Of a stretch of DNA of 64,000 nucleotides, positions 9,577 through 18,085 are shown piece after piece. Under the pieces are notes generated by a model. The model was not told the DNA's origin. It searched no databases and was given only the letters and a program-made list of their open reading frames with translations. The stretch is from Muribaculaceae bacterium. Its GTDB lineage: Bacteria; Bacteroidota; Bacteroidia; Bacteroidales; Muribaculaceae. The position numbers and the translations under genes were made by a program. The first letter of the stretch is position 1, and the number at the start of each line of letters is the position of its first letter. The stretch is from positions 82,955 through 146,954 of the forward strand of contig JAMPDX010000002.1 in the NCBI GenBank assembly GCA_023665425.1. Direction: 5' to 3'.

Positions 9577-9654
9577 AGTGATGATTAAAAAATACCAAGT
9601 TGGTAATCTTAATCATCATACGAAATTTTACCAATTTATTTTTTAATCATCACT
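9577..9654. repeat. 18-bp inverted repeat with a third internal half-site
   Basis: AGTGATGATTAAAAAATA (9577-9594) is exactly complementary to 9637-9654, 42 bases apart. A further related half-site, TTAATCATCATAC, lies at 9609-9621, and ACCAA/TTGGTA words repeat next to the arms. It lies upstream of the minus-strand DUF4465 gene and downstream of murI. It may be a regulator-binding array or a terminator-like stem for an antisense transcript. Confidence 0.5.
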
Positions 9655-9664
9655 TAGAGTTTGT

Positions 9665-10507
9665 TTAAGAAAGTTCTATGTGTATGGCATCTATGGGGTA
9701 ACCGGTAAATGTCCGGGCCAGCTCATTGAATTTTGCGGCGTTCTCAGTGGTGCGGAATGTTACTGTGCCCCCTTTGCTGATCGAGGCATACATATCTGGA
9801 TGGCGACGCATGTAATCAGCGAGACTACGGCCTACCAGCTCTCCCTGACTGAGCAATGTTACCCCGTCGGGAAGGTATTGACGTATCTTGCCGGCCAACA
9901 GGGGATAATGGGTGCAACCGAGCACTACAGTATCGATGTCAGGGTCTGCGGCGAAGAGTTCGTCGATATATTTTTTAACAAAGTAATCGGCTCCGGGTTC
10001 GTTGCTCTCTCTGTTTTCCACCAAAGGCACCCACATGGGGGCAGCCTTCTCCACTACTGTGAGCTCGGGCGATATGTTGCCAATCTCAATTCGGTATGAG
10101 TGCGAAGCAATGGTGCCGGGGGTAGCAAGCACGCCGATATGGCCGGTGCGACTGATGCCGGGAAGCACCTCTACAGTGGGGCGTATAACACCCAATACTC
10201 TCTTATTTGGCCATGGACTGGAGGGCAAATTCTGCTGCTGAATAGTTCGCAAGGCCTTTGCTGAGGCTGTATTGCAAGCTAAAATTACGAGGGGGCAGTT
10301 GCTTCTGAACAGATGATACACGGCCTGAAAAGTGTACTCATACACCAAGTCAAAAGAGCGGGTGCCGTAGGGTGCGCGAGCATTGTCGCCGAGGTAGAGG
10401 TAGTCACACTCCGGCAGGGCATCGCGCAGCCCTTTAAGGATGGTAAGTCCTCCGTAACCGGAATCAAAAACTCCGATTGGGGAATATGAATTAGTGAGAT
10501 TTGCCAT
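9665..10507 (-). CDS. murI: Glutamate racemase
   Basis: 280 residues of usual length. It makes D-glutamate for peptidoglycan. Both catalytic cysteines are present: ILACNTASA (about residue 79) and LGCTHYPLL (about residue 198), with the substrate loop PIGVFDSGYGGLTIL at the N-terminus and YLGDNARAPYG. It lies downstream of the ompH genes, separated by a hairpin terminator. Confidence 0.96.
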   Translation of the reverse strand: MANLTNSYSPIGVFDSGYGGLTILKGLRDALPECDYLYLGDNARAPYGTRSFDLVYEYTFQAVYHLFRSNCPLVILACNTASAKALRTIQQQNLPSSPWPNKRVLGVIRPTVEVLPGISRTGHIGVLATPGTIASHSYRIEIGNISPELTVVEKAAPMWVPLVENRESNEPGADYFVKKYIDELFAADPDIDTVVLGCTHYPLLAGKIRQYLPDGVTLLSQGELVGRSLADYMRRHPDMYASISKGGTVTFRTTENAAKFNELARTFTGYPIDAIHIELS

Positions 10508-10531
10508 TATAGCCTTTTATGAAATGGACTC

Positions 10532-10562
10532 TTAATACAAAACTGCCGGGACCTACCCGGCA
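10532..10562 (-). terminator. Terminator of the bamA-ompH operon
   Basis: TGCCGGG (10544-10550) and CCCGGCA (10556-10562) form a 7-bp GC stem. On the minus strand it is followed by GTTTTGTATT. A longer alternative pairing CTGCCGG/CCGGCAG (10543-10549 with 10575-10581) overlaps it. It lies between ompH and murI. Confidence 0.65.
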
Positions 10563-10631
10563 AAGGGGTGTGAACCGGCAGCTATGTGGTTGAGTGCCCC
10601 TCGATAAGCTCAAGGGGGAACTTGATTAGAT

Positions 10632-11138
10632 TTACTTAATGCCAAGACGAGCCTTCACCTGAGATGTGATATCTTCGGCGGGAGCACCGTAGTACAGGAA
10701 GTTCATAGCCTCCTGAATGAAGGTGTAGTTACCTTCTTTGCCGATGCTCTGTATAGCCTGCTGTACATTAGTGATGATGGGAGCCATGATTTCGTTCTGT
10801 TGCTTCTGCAAATCCTGCTGAGCCATCTGCTCGAACTCTTGAAGCTTCTGTGAGAAATCGTCAAGCTCCTTAGCGCGACGCTCCTTGACACCCTGCGGTG
10901 TAGAGGTATCATTGCTCATGGTCTGAAACTCCTCGAGCTTCTTTGCGAACTCGCTGCGCAGACTTGCGTATTCTTCATCATACTTCTTTGCGATGCTCTC
11001 GATTTTAGTCTGGGCCTCTTTGTAGGTGGGAAGTTCGGTGACAACGCTCTGGGTGTCTACGACACCGATTTTTATTGTCTGAGCGGAGGCCAACATGGGT
11101 ATTGCCACCATGATGGCGATAAGAATTTTCTTAATCAT
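10632..11138 (-). CDS. OmpH/Skp family periplasmic chaperone (copy 1)
   Basis: 168 residues with a cleavable signal peptide (MIKKILIAIMVAIPMLASAQ) and a long helical, Glu/Gln/Lys-rich coiled-coil middle (about residues 45-120), as in Skp, the trimeric tentacle chaperone for unfolded outer-membrane proteins. The C-terminal segment GNYTFIQEAMNFLYYG resembles family members. It lies 78 bases after the second OmpH paralogue, downstream of bamA. Confidence 0.9.
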   Translation of the reverse strand: MIKKILIAIMVAIPMLASAQTIKIGVVDTQSVVTELPTYKEAQTKIESIAKKYDEEYASLRSEFAKKLEEFQTMSNDTSTPQGVKERRAKELDDFSQKLQEFEQMAQQDLQKQQNEIMAPIITNVQQAIQSIGKEGNYTFIQEAMNFLYYGAPAEDITSQVKARLGIK

Positions 11139-11202
11139 TTTTATACTGTGTTTTTATTGTTTATGCTTGTCAATGGCCGTTTAAGAGCCGATTTGATGAG
11201 GA

Positions 11203-11210
11203 CAAAGTTA
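11203..11210 (-). promoter_or_regulatory. Possible internal promoter before ompH copy 1
   Basis: TAACTTTG on the minus strand in the 78-base gap between the two ompH genes matches the Bacteroidetes -7 box. No good -33 element is seen, so it may be weak. Confidence 0.35.
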
Positions 11211-11216
11211 GCTATT

Positions 11217-11732
11217 TTATTTGGAATATCCTAACTTGGTGAGCACCTCGTTGCTGACATCAATGCGCGGAGAGGCAAAAACGATGCTTTGAGAGGAGGC
11301 GCGGTCGAAGATTACTTGGTAACCTTTCTCCTCACTTACCTTCTTGACGGCATTGTAAACTTCCTCCTGAATGGGCTTCATAAGGCTCTGGCGCTTCTTG
11401 TACAGCTCACCCTCGGGGCCGAAATATTTGTACTTAAGGTCTGTGACCTCTTTTTCCTTAGCCACAATCTCATCTTCGCGTTTCTTGCGCTGGTCTTCAG
11501 TGAGGAACACGCGCTCGCTCTGATAGTTCTTATACATTGTCTCGGCTTCCTTGCTGAGCTCGGATACCTCCTTTTCCCAACGCAGCGACACCTGGTTGAG
11601 CTGCTCGTTGGCCATCTCGTAAGCGGGCACGTTGCGCAGGATGTATTCCATATCTACGAGGGCAAACTTTTGTGCAGAGGCTGTAGCGGCCCCGGCTAAG
11701 CAGATAAGCATTGTGAATATGAGCTTCTTCAT
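11217..11732 (-). CDS. OmpH/Skp family periplasmic chaperone (copy 2)
   Basis: 171 residues with signal peptide (MKKLIFTMLICLAGAATASA), the conserved FALVDMEYILRNVPAYEMA start of the mature domain, a long coiled coil (residues 45-115), and a C-terminal strand region GYQVIFDRASSQSIVFASP. It is a paralogue of the neighbouring gene; tandem OmpH genes after bamA are common in Bacteroidetes. Expected role: carrying unfolded barrels to BamA. Confidence 0.92.
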   Translation of the reverse strand: MKKLIFTMLICLAGAATASAQKFALVDMEYILRNVPAYEMANEQLNQVSLRWEKEVSELSKEAETMYKNYQSERVFLTEDQRKKREDEIVAKEKEVTDLKYKYFGPEGELYKKRQSLMKPIQEEVYNAVKKVSEEKGYQVIFDRASSQSIVFASPRIDVSNEVLTKLGYSK

Positions 11733-11851
11733 AATGAATGAGTTTTTCGTTTTTGATAAGAAAATTTTCTTTGAGTTTAACGCACGGGGCGTTAAAATTG
11801 TTTAAGGTCTTAAATTTCCACCCCGAGAAAGTCGGTTACCGAAGGAGTCTG

Positions 11852-14488
11852 TTAGAATTCCTGACCGAGAATGAAGTGGAAGTGGCTGCCACCCTTGGTG
11901 CCGTTGACATAGTCGAAACCATAGGCCCAGTCTATACCCATAAAGCCAATCATGGGCAGATAGATGCGCAGACCTGCACCGGCTGAACGCTTGAGGTTGA
12001 AGGGTGCGAAGTCCTTAAGGGCAGTCCAGGCATTACCGGCCTCGGCAAAGGCTATAGCATATATTGTGGTGGAGGGTTGCAGCATGAGCGGGAAGTGTAG
12101 CTCGAATGTAAAACGAGCGTAGGCATAGCCTTCCTTGCCCCATGGGGTGAACTGGCCATTCTCGTAACCACGCATGGCCACAGTCTCGGTGGCGTAGGTA
12201 TAGCCGCCGGTCATGCCGTCGCCTCCGAAGTAGTAGGTCTCAAACGGTGTCTTGAGGTATTTGTTGTAGCTGCCGATAAGGCCGAAGTCAGCGCGGCTCA
12301 TGAACACCAATGTGTAGTTGCCGTTGGGGTCAGTAAGCGGTGTGAATGTCTTGGCCTTGAAGCGTATCTTGTAGTATTCAATCCAGCGATACATCTCCTT
12401 TTTGGCAGCGGCAGAGTTCTGCTCTGTAGCCTCCTCATAGAGCTTGGCCCAGTTCTTCTTGCGGAATGCGCTCCATGGGGGAGTGAGTTGCAAGCCGAGA
12501 GTGAAGGTGGAGCCGCGGCGTGTGTAGATGGGGTTGTCGATAGATGAGCGTGAGAGGTCCAGACTCAGGGTCAGAGAGTTGGATGTACCGTCGTTCATGT
12601 AGTAAAGGTATTCCCAATTCTTGAGGTAATACCACTGATATTGCAGAGTGGCGTTAAACTGGAAGTAATCATCGGGCCAGCTGAGACGCTTGCCGGTACC
12701 GACTGCCAAGGCGGCCATCTGAAGCACCTTGTTGGGGTCGTATGCGTTCTGATACGAGTAGTTGTAGTAGCCGGAGTTATAGCCGTAGTTATAGCCATAG
12801 AGGTTGGACATATAGGCGTTGCTCCAGTTGTCGTTGAAGTATGAGGAGTTCACACCTGTCTGGCGTGAGTAGTAGGCGCTTACTTGCAGTGAGTTGGGAC
12901 GCTTGCCGCCGAACCAGGGGTCGAGGAAGGAGATGGAGTAGCTCTGATAATACTTGGCATTGGTCTGGGCCGAGATGGTGAATGTCTGTCCCTCACCCTG
13001 CGGGATTATGCCTCGATAGGTGGAGGGGTGTAGCAAGTTCTTCATCGAGAAGTTGGTGAACTTCAGTGCCAATTTACCGGTTATACCGGTCTGGCCCCAA
13101 CCGGCAGAGAATTCTATCTGGTCGTTGGCCTTGCTCTCGAGATTGAAGACGATGTCCACAGTGCCGTCATTCTCATTAGGCTGCGGCACGGGGTTGATGG
13201 TCTCGGGGTTGAAGTGGCCGCTCTGGGCGATCTCGCGGGCGGAGCGTATGAGGTCACTCTTGTTGAAGAGCTCACCGGGGCGCACACGCAGCTCGCGGCG
13301 TATGACACGCTCATACAAGCGGTCGTTACCATTGATTATCACATTATTGATGCGCGCCTGCGGACCCTCTAACACTCGCATCTGCAATGCGATGGAGTCA
13401 CCCTGCACAGCCTCCTCAATGGGTATGAGGTTGAAGAAGAGATAACCGTTGTCCATATACAGGTTAGAGACAGCATCCTCATCCTCCACGGTGCGCTTGG
13501 CCAATAGTTTCTGATTATAGACATCGCCGGGATACATGCCCAATACCTCTTGCAGGACCTCAGTGGGATATACGGTGTTACCCACCCATGATATGCTTGA
13601 TATGTAGTACTTGGGACCCTCGTCAACTTTGATGTGGACATCCACACGATCATTAGAGTAAGGCACCACGGTGTCTGCCACGATGCGTGCATCGCGATAG
13701 CCAAGTTCGTTATATTTCTGGATAATGCGATTGAGGTCATCCTCATAGTCTTGCTCCACAAACTTCTTTTGCTTGAAGAGATTGAGTATGTTGCCATTCT
13801 CGTTGGTCTTCTTCATTGCGCCCTTTATCTTGCGGTCAGAGAGCACACTGTTGCCGTCTACATATATTTTGTGGACCTTGACCTTGGAGTTACGGTTGAC
13901 GTCAAACTGGAGGATTACCTGGTTTTCCTTGCTCAAATCCGGGTGTTGTGTCACTGCTACCTTGGCATTCTTGAAGCCCTTAGCAGAGTAATACTCCTCG
14001 ACTATCTGCTTGGCGCGGGCCACGATGTTGGGAGTAAGCTGCTGTCCGGCCACCATGCCGAGTCGCTCCTTGAGGTCCTTGATTTCAGCATTCTTGGCGC
14101 CGTTGAATGTCATGTCGCTCATGCGGGGGAGCTGGTTGAGACATATATCGAGCCATATTTTGTCCCCCACAATTTTATCGGCCTTTATCTGTACGCGAGA
14201 GTATATGCCTTGGCGATAAAAACGCTTTACGGCGCGTGTGATAGCATCTCCGGGCACCTCCACGCGGTCACCTACTGCCAGGCCGGAGCTGCTGATGATG
14301 GAGTATTCATCGGCATCTGTTAGCCCGGAGACTTTGATGCCGGCTATCTCGTAGGTCTTAGGCATCGAGGTGTAGATAATGTTGGGGTTGACAATAGTGT
14401 CCTCCGGAGTAGTGAGTATATCCAAAGCTGCAGCCCGCATCGGCATGAGCAGGGCGACAAGAACCAGGTATTTGAGCAAATGCTTCAT
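11852..14488 (-). CDS. bamA: Outer-membrane protein assembly factor BamA
   Basis: 878 residues with a signal peptide, about five POTRA repeats (roughly residues 45-440; for example KVKVHKIYVDGNSVLSDRKI and VIINGNDRLYERVIRRELRV) and a C-terminal 16-strand Omp85 barrel. It ends HFHFILGQEF, with the terminal aromatic residue that the Bam machine recognises. It inserts beta-barrels into the outer membrane. The barrel has a Tyr/Asn-rich insertion (around residue 550-580, YNYGYNSGYYNYSY). Order uppS-bamA-ompH-ompH is the conserved envelope operon. Confidence 0.96.
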   Translation of the reverse strand: MKHLLKYLVLVALLMPMRAAALDILTTPEDTIVNPNIIYTSMPKTYEIAGIKVSGLTDADEYSIISSSGLAVGDRVEVPGDAITRAVKRFYRQGIYSRVQIKADKIVGDKIWLDICLNQLPRMSDMTFNGAKNAEIKDLKERLGMVAGQQLTPNIVARAKQIVEEYYSAKGFKNAKVAVTQHPDLSKENQVILQFDVNRNSKVKVHKIYVDGNSVLSDRKIKGAMKKTNENGNILNLFKQKKFVEQDYEDDLNRIIQKYNELGYRDARIVADTVVPYSNDRVDVHIKVDEGPKYYISSISWVGNTVYPTEVLQEVLGMYPGDVYNQKLLAKRTVEDEDAVSNLYMDNGYLFFNLIPIEEAVQGDSIALQMRVLEGPQARINNVIINGNDRLYERVIRRELRVRPGELFNKSDLIRSAREIAQSGHFNPETINPVPQPNENDGTVDIVFNLESKANDQIEFSAGWGQTGITGKLALKFTNFSMKNLLHPSTYRGIIPQGEGQTFTISAQTNAKYYQSYSISFLDPWFGGKRPNSLQVSAYYSRQTGVNSSYFNDNWSNAYMSNLYGYNYGYNSGYYNYSYQNAYDPNKVLQMAALAVGTGKRLSWPDDYFQFNATLQYQWYYLKNWEYLYYMNDGTSNSLTLSLDLSRSSIDNPIYTRRGSTFTLGLQLTPPWSAFRKKNWAKLYEEATEQNSAAAKKEMYRWIEYYKIRFKAKTFTPLTDPNGNYTLVFMSRADFGLIGSYNKYLKTPFETYYFGGDGMTGGYTYATETVAMRGYENGQFTPWGKEGYAYARFTFELHFPLMLQPSTTIYAIAFAEAGNAWTALKDFAPFNLKRSAGAGLRIYLPMIGFMGIDWAYGFDYVNGTKGGSHFHFILGQEF

Positions 14489-14607
14489 TTCTTTTAGTTA
14501 GAAGTTAGAAGTATGGAGGAGAGCCGTAAGGGGTTGAGAGAGGGTTATAAGTTATGTTGATATCGAGAGATGAGCTGTAGGAGAGTGACGGGTGGAGAGT
14601 GACGGGA

Positions 14608-15387
14608 CTAACTTTTGGCTACGTTTTCGGCCACTACCTGGTCGGAAGTTTTGCCAAAGCGCCGCTCGCGGTTTTGATAGTCTAACAGGGCGTCAAGGAA
14701 TGCCTCTTTGCCAAAGTCAGGCCACAGAGTCGGAGTGAAATACATCTCGGAGTAAGCACACTGCCAGAGCAAAAAGTTGCTGATACGCTCCTCGCCACCG
14801 GTGCGAATCAACAGGTCCGGGTCGGGCATATCATGGGTATACATTCTGCAAGCCAGAGCCTGCTCGTTGATGTCGGAGAGGGAGAGACGGCCTTCGCGTA
14901 CATCCTGTGCCAAAAGTTGTGCGGCACGGGTTATCTCGCTTCGGCCGGAGTAGCTCAGAGACAACGTCATCACCAGGCCGGTGCAGTGCGCTGTGCTGTC
15001 GAGCGAGTATTGCAGATTATCGCGTGCCTCCTTTGGCATACGCTCAATATCACCGATGAGATTGAGGTGGACATTGTTGCGTACCATATCGGGGGTCTCA
15101 TTCTTGATGGCAGTGCCGATGAGGTGCATCAGCGCATCCACTTCTTCCTGCGGGCGGCACCAATTCTCAGTAGAGAAGGCATACAGGGTTAGATATTTGA
15201 CACCATAGTCAGAGGCGAACTCGGTGGCCAAACGCACCGACTTCACCCCCTCGAAGTGACCGAAAGAGCGGTCAAGACCACGAGCACGAGCCCAACGCCC
15301 GTTGCCATCCATGATAATGGCAACATGGGTCGGCACCTTGGCCGGGTCTAACTGCTTTATCTTGTCATCGAAGGTAGCCATCGTCAT
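14608..15387 (-). CDS. uppS: Isoprenyl transferase (undecaprenyl diphosphate synthase)
   Basis: 259 residues. Cis-prenyltransferase motifs are intact: HVAIIMDGNGRWARARG (catalytic Asp), FGHFEGVKSVR, YLTLYAFSTENWCRP and PDLLIRTGGEERISNFLLWQ...SEMYFTP. It makes the C55 lipid carrier for cell-wall and surface glycan synthesis. The start overlaps the stop of the preceding gene (TAATG), indicating translational coupling; an ATG 6 bases later is also possible. Confidence 0.96.
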   Translation of the reverse strand: MTMATFDDKIKQLDPAKVPTHVAIIMDGNGRWARARGLDRSFGHFEGVKSVRLATEFASDYGVKYLTLYAFSTENWCRPQEEVDALMHLIGTAIKNETPDMVRNNVHLNLIGDIERMPKEARDNLQYSLDSTAHCTGLVMTLSLSYSGRSEITRAAQLLAQDVREGRLSLSDINEQALACRMYTHDMPDPDLLIRTGGEERISNFLLWQCAYSEMYFTPTLWPDFGKEAFLDALLDYQNRERRFGKTSDQVVAENVAKS

Positions 15388-16085
15388 TATTCCTTATAGT
15401 TGCAAGCGCGACAACGCTCTGAGAATTCGTAACTTATTGTGAAGGTCATGGTGGAGTACCAGTCGGTATTCTTCATGAATGCATGCTTTATGCCGTATGG
15501 GTCTGCTCCTACCGGGCCATCTAACTTGTCGGAGAGGGTCTTCTTCATCAGGAACTCGAAGCCGAGGTTTACACGGCGTGAGAGTTTATACTTCACACCC
15601 ACGCCCATAGGTATTGCCACTGTGAAGCCGGCCTTATCTTCTACAGACCATGCTAACAGGCTCAGGCCGGCGGTGATATAGGGTGAGCAACGCTTGAGTT
15701 TGCGATAACGCTCCCCCATGCCGTAGTTGAAGAAGTTGAACTCAAACAGCTCTCCTACTTCATAAAATGTGGTATTGAATTTGAAGTTCATCCCCTCGGG
15801 GAAGACGTTGGTCATGTCGGCACTGTTGCCGGAAAGGCCTCCGACGTAGAGGTTGGTCTTGAATGCGAAGCGGGGATTGACCATATACCTGAACAGAGCC
15901 TGGACGTCCCAGCCGGGATGGGCCAGGAAGTTGGAGGTGTTGGCATCTCCCAGATAGCCGGTCATACCCACACCGCCACCTATATCAAACCGATAGTCCT
16001 CTTGGGCGTGTATATTAGTGGCCGATAGTGCCACCATGAGCACCATGGCCGCCGATAATATGATATGTCTTATTTTGTTAATCAA
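15387..16085 (-). CDS. DUF6089 family outer-membrane beta-barrel protein
   Basis: 232 residues: signal peptide (MINKIRHIILSAAMVLMVALSATNIHA) then a small predicted beta-barrel (DIGGGVGMTGYLGDANTSN, PRFAFKTNLYVGGLSG, MGVGVKYKLSRRVNLGFEF). The position immediately upstream of uppS and bamA and the sequence pattern match DUF6089. Function unknown; likely an integral outer-membrane protein co-expressed with the Bam machinery. Confidence 0.8.
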   Translation of the reverse strand: MINKIRHIILSAAMVLMVALSATNIHAQEDYRFDIGGGVGMTGYLGDANTSNFLAHPGWDVQALFRYMVNPRFAFKTNLYVGGLSGNSADMTNVFPEGMNFKFNTTFYEVGELFEFNFFNYGMGERYRKLKRCSPYITAGLSLLAWSVEDKAGFTVAIPMGVGVKYKLSRRVNLGFEFLMKKTLSDKLDGPVGADPYGIKHAFMKNTDWYSTMTFTISYEFSERCRACNYKE

Positions 16086-16106
16086 CTAATTGTGATTTGA
16101 GAGTTA

Positions 16107-17711
16107 TTAAATAATCGGCTGGAAGCGCAGTCGGTTAATGACTCCGCGCCAGATAGTGTTGTAGAGGGCACCCTGAGTATTGAGGCCTCCGTAGAGGTAA
16201 ATGTATGGACATTCCCAGCTGATGATGCCATCATTGACAGATGAGCTGACACGATAGTATGAAGGGAGTTTGCGGGGTGCCTGCTCCTTCCATGTTGTGG
16301 CGAGGGGTTCGCTCATGGGCTTGGTGTTGACTGTCTGGTCTATCTGCCACATTGAGGGTATATAGTCCGGCAGAGTCATGAGTGAAGAGCCGGCACTCCA
16401 GTTTACGCCATTGTCATAGCTCAAGTAAGTGGTGCGGTTGAGTTCGCCGTCAGCCTTCATACCGCCTATCATAAGTATTGTGCCGAACTCTGTATAGTGC
16501 CATGATGTTGAGCCACCGGTGCGTCGATAAGTATAGTAGGGCACGATGACTGCACCGCGCAATCCCGGCGTGCCACCCTCTGATAGCTTTGCCCAGTTAT
16601 TGCCATCGAAAGCCCACACGGCCGAAGATACTTCGCCATTGGCTGTTACTCCCCCGGCAAACACTCCTATGGGAGCGGCCATCCATTGGCTCTTGAAGGC
16701 ATATATATTTGTAAAGTCTTCGATGGGGAAGCCTGCCGGCACGGGAGTCGAGGGGTAGACATTGCCGTCGCTGACTATGCTGTATTGACGTGTACCGACC
16801 TCTTTGATGCCAAGCAGATGATTGTTGTATGCTCCGATGATGTTATACCATGTCTCGCCGGCAGATTGCCATGAGAGGCCGTCTATGGAGTTATACAGGG
16901 AGCCGTCAGTGGCGAGTATCCATAACTTGTCGTCAGTAGCAGTCATGGTGCGCACCCTGGCATTGAAGGGAAGGGTGACCGGAGTCTGTGTCCAGTCGGA
17001 GGTTGCCGGGTCAGGATTGGTGGAGAGGGTATAAGTGCCGTCGCCCTCCTGCACCAGCGTAGTCACCTTGTCCTTGAATGAGACAGTGCGTTGCTGCTGC
17101 GGATTGGTTGTGCGCGCGGGGAGTTTGCTCACAGCTGTGGGTCCCCAGCAGAGGGAGTCGGGCTCTGTCTCATGCACATTGACTTTGAGTGTATATGTGC
17201 GTGAGTTGCCTGCACTCGACAAGAGAGTGAGGCGCACATTGCCGGTAAAGTCTATGGAGTCATTAGGGTTGGATAGGTAGTTTACATCTCCGGTACGTTT
17301 TTGTCCCCCCTCCATGGTGATGGTGGCTGCCTTAATGTAGCTTGAATATTTTATGACCGGTATAAGGTCTGTGACGCGAGTCCCTTTGGGGAGGGAGTCG
17401 GCATTGAAGATAAGGGCTTTCTCCAGATCAATGGAGAAGTATACCGAGTCAAGACCGCGTATCACCTTACTGTCAGCCTTGAGTGAGAAGCCGGTCACGG
17501 CCACATCAGAAGGCAAGACATAGCCTGTTGATGTAGAAGAGCCCTCATCGTCATCGCTATTACAAGCACTCAGACACAAACCCAAGCCCAGGCAGGGGAG
17601 CAAAGCGCGCTTGAGCAAGCGTATGCCATCCTTGCGAAGTGGGGAGAAGATGCGTGTCAATAGTGAGTTATTACCGCGGGGTGTATGTTGTTGCATAGTC
17701 ATTTTGCACAT
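16107..17711 (-). CDS. DUF6242-like lipoprotein with beta-propeller-like domain
   Basis: 534 residues. Starts at 17711, 17702 or 17696 are possible. A basic leader leads into a lipobox (LPCLGLGLCLSACNSDDDEG), whose acidic residues after the Cys suggest surface export. The N-terminal region (residues 65-185) looks like an Ig-like/cadherin-like fold. The rest has repeated Trp/Ser/Asp motifs of a sialidase-like propeller (DKLWILATDGSLYNSIDGLSW, YLSYDNGVNWSAGSSL). This resembles DUF6242. It is first in the DUF6242-DUF6089-uppS-bamA-ompH series and has a TAACTTTG -7 box upstream. Confidence 0.65.
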   Translation of the reverse strand: MCKMTMQQHTPRGNNSLLTRIFSPLRKDGIRLLKRALLPCLGLGLCLSACNSDDDEGSSTSTGYVLPSDVAVTGFSLKADSKVIRGLDSVYFSIDLEKALIFNADSLPKGTRVTDLIPVIKYSSYIKAATITMEGGQKRTGDVNYLSNPNDSIDFTGNVRLTLLSSAGNSRTYTLKVNVHETEPDSLCWGPTAVSKLPARTTNPQQQRTVSFKDKVTTLVQEGDGTYTLSTNPDPATSDWTQTPVTLPFNARVRTMTATDDKLWILATDGSLYNSIDGLSWQSAGETWYNIIGAYNNHLLGIKEVGTRQYSIVSDGNVYPSTPVPAGFPIEDFTNIYAFKSQWMAAPIGVFAGGVTANGEVSSAVWAFDGNNWAKLSEGGTPGLRGAVIVPYYTYRRTGGSTSWHYTEFGTILMIGGMKADGELNRTTYLSYDNGVNWSAGSSLMTLPDYIPSMWQIDQTVNTKPMSEPLATTWKEQAPRKLPSYYRVSSSVNDGIISWECPYIYLYGGLNTQGALYNTIWRGVINRLRFQPII

Positions 17712-17755
17712 ATTTTGTGAGCACCCCTCGGCTGAAGGGGTGGCTATTCAAACTG

Positions 17756-17763
17756 CAAAGTTA
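17756..17763 (-). promoter_or_regulatory. -7 box for the DUF6242-bamA operon
   Basis: TAACTTTGC on the minus strand 45 bases upstream of the first ATG of the operon. The -33 element is unclear. Confidence 0.5.
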
Positions 17764-17921
17764 ATATTTCTTCTCGAAAAATCATCCCTTTTAAGGCAAT
17801 AAAAAACGTTTAGCAAGATTTTTTTAGTGTTTTTAACGCCCTTTAACCATCTTGAGCAGCCGCTCATGGGGTATTTCCATCCTAAATTATTCATACCATC
17901 TTAGCAGTAGGGAGGATGTAT

Positions 17922-18071
17922 CAAGCAGTAATTCGGCGGGCTACGCACGCCTTTTGTTTGCTTATCCCCCCGCACACCCACGGCTTCGCCGCGTGTGTAC
18001 GGGGTTACTATAAGTCGGTGTCCTTGCGGACACTCCTAACCATAACTGATTCAATTGGATACTACTTGCGA
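17922..18071 (+). repeat. REP-like intergenic repeat, copy A
   Basis: About 150 bases made of three parts: a GC-rich segment (GGCGGGCTACGCACGCC), a palindromic core CCGCACACCCACGGC-TTC-GCCGCGTGTGTACGG, and a short hairpin GTGTCCTTGCGGACAC. It ends with TTGGATACTACTTGCGAA. An almost identical copy occurs inverted at 45731-45884. It fills the gap between the divergent DUF6242 promoter region and the 3' end of ribD; the rest of 17712-18085 is AT-rich with no gene. Confidence 0.85.
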
Positions 18072-18085
18072 AACATGTAGACAAG

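Noticed and set aside
9655..9670. TAGAGTTTGTTTAAG resembling the MITE end
   Set aside because: Only about 13 of 15 bases match and no second arm is nearby; it overlaps the murI stop region.
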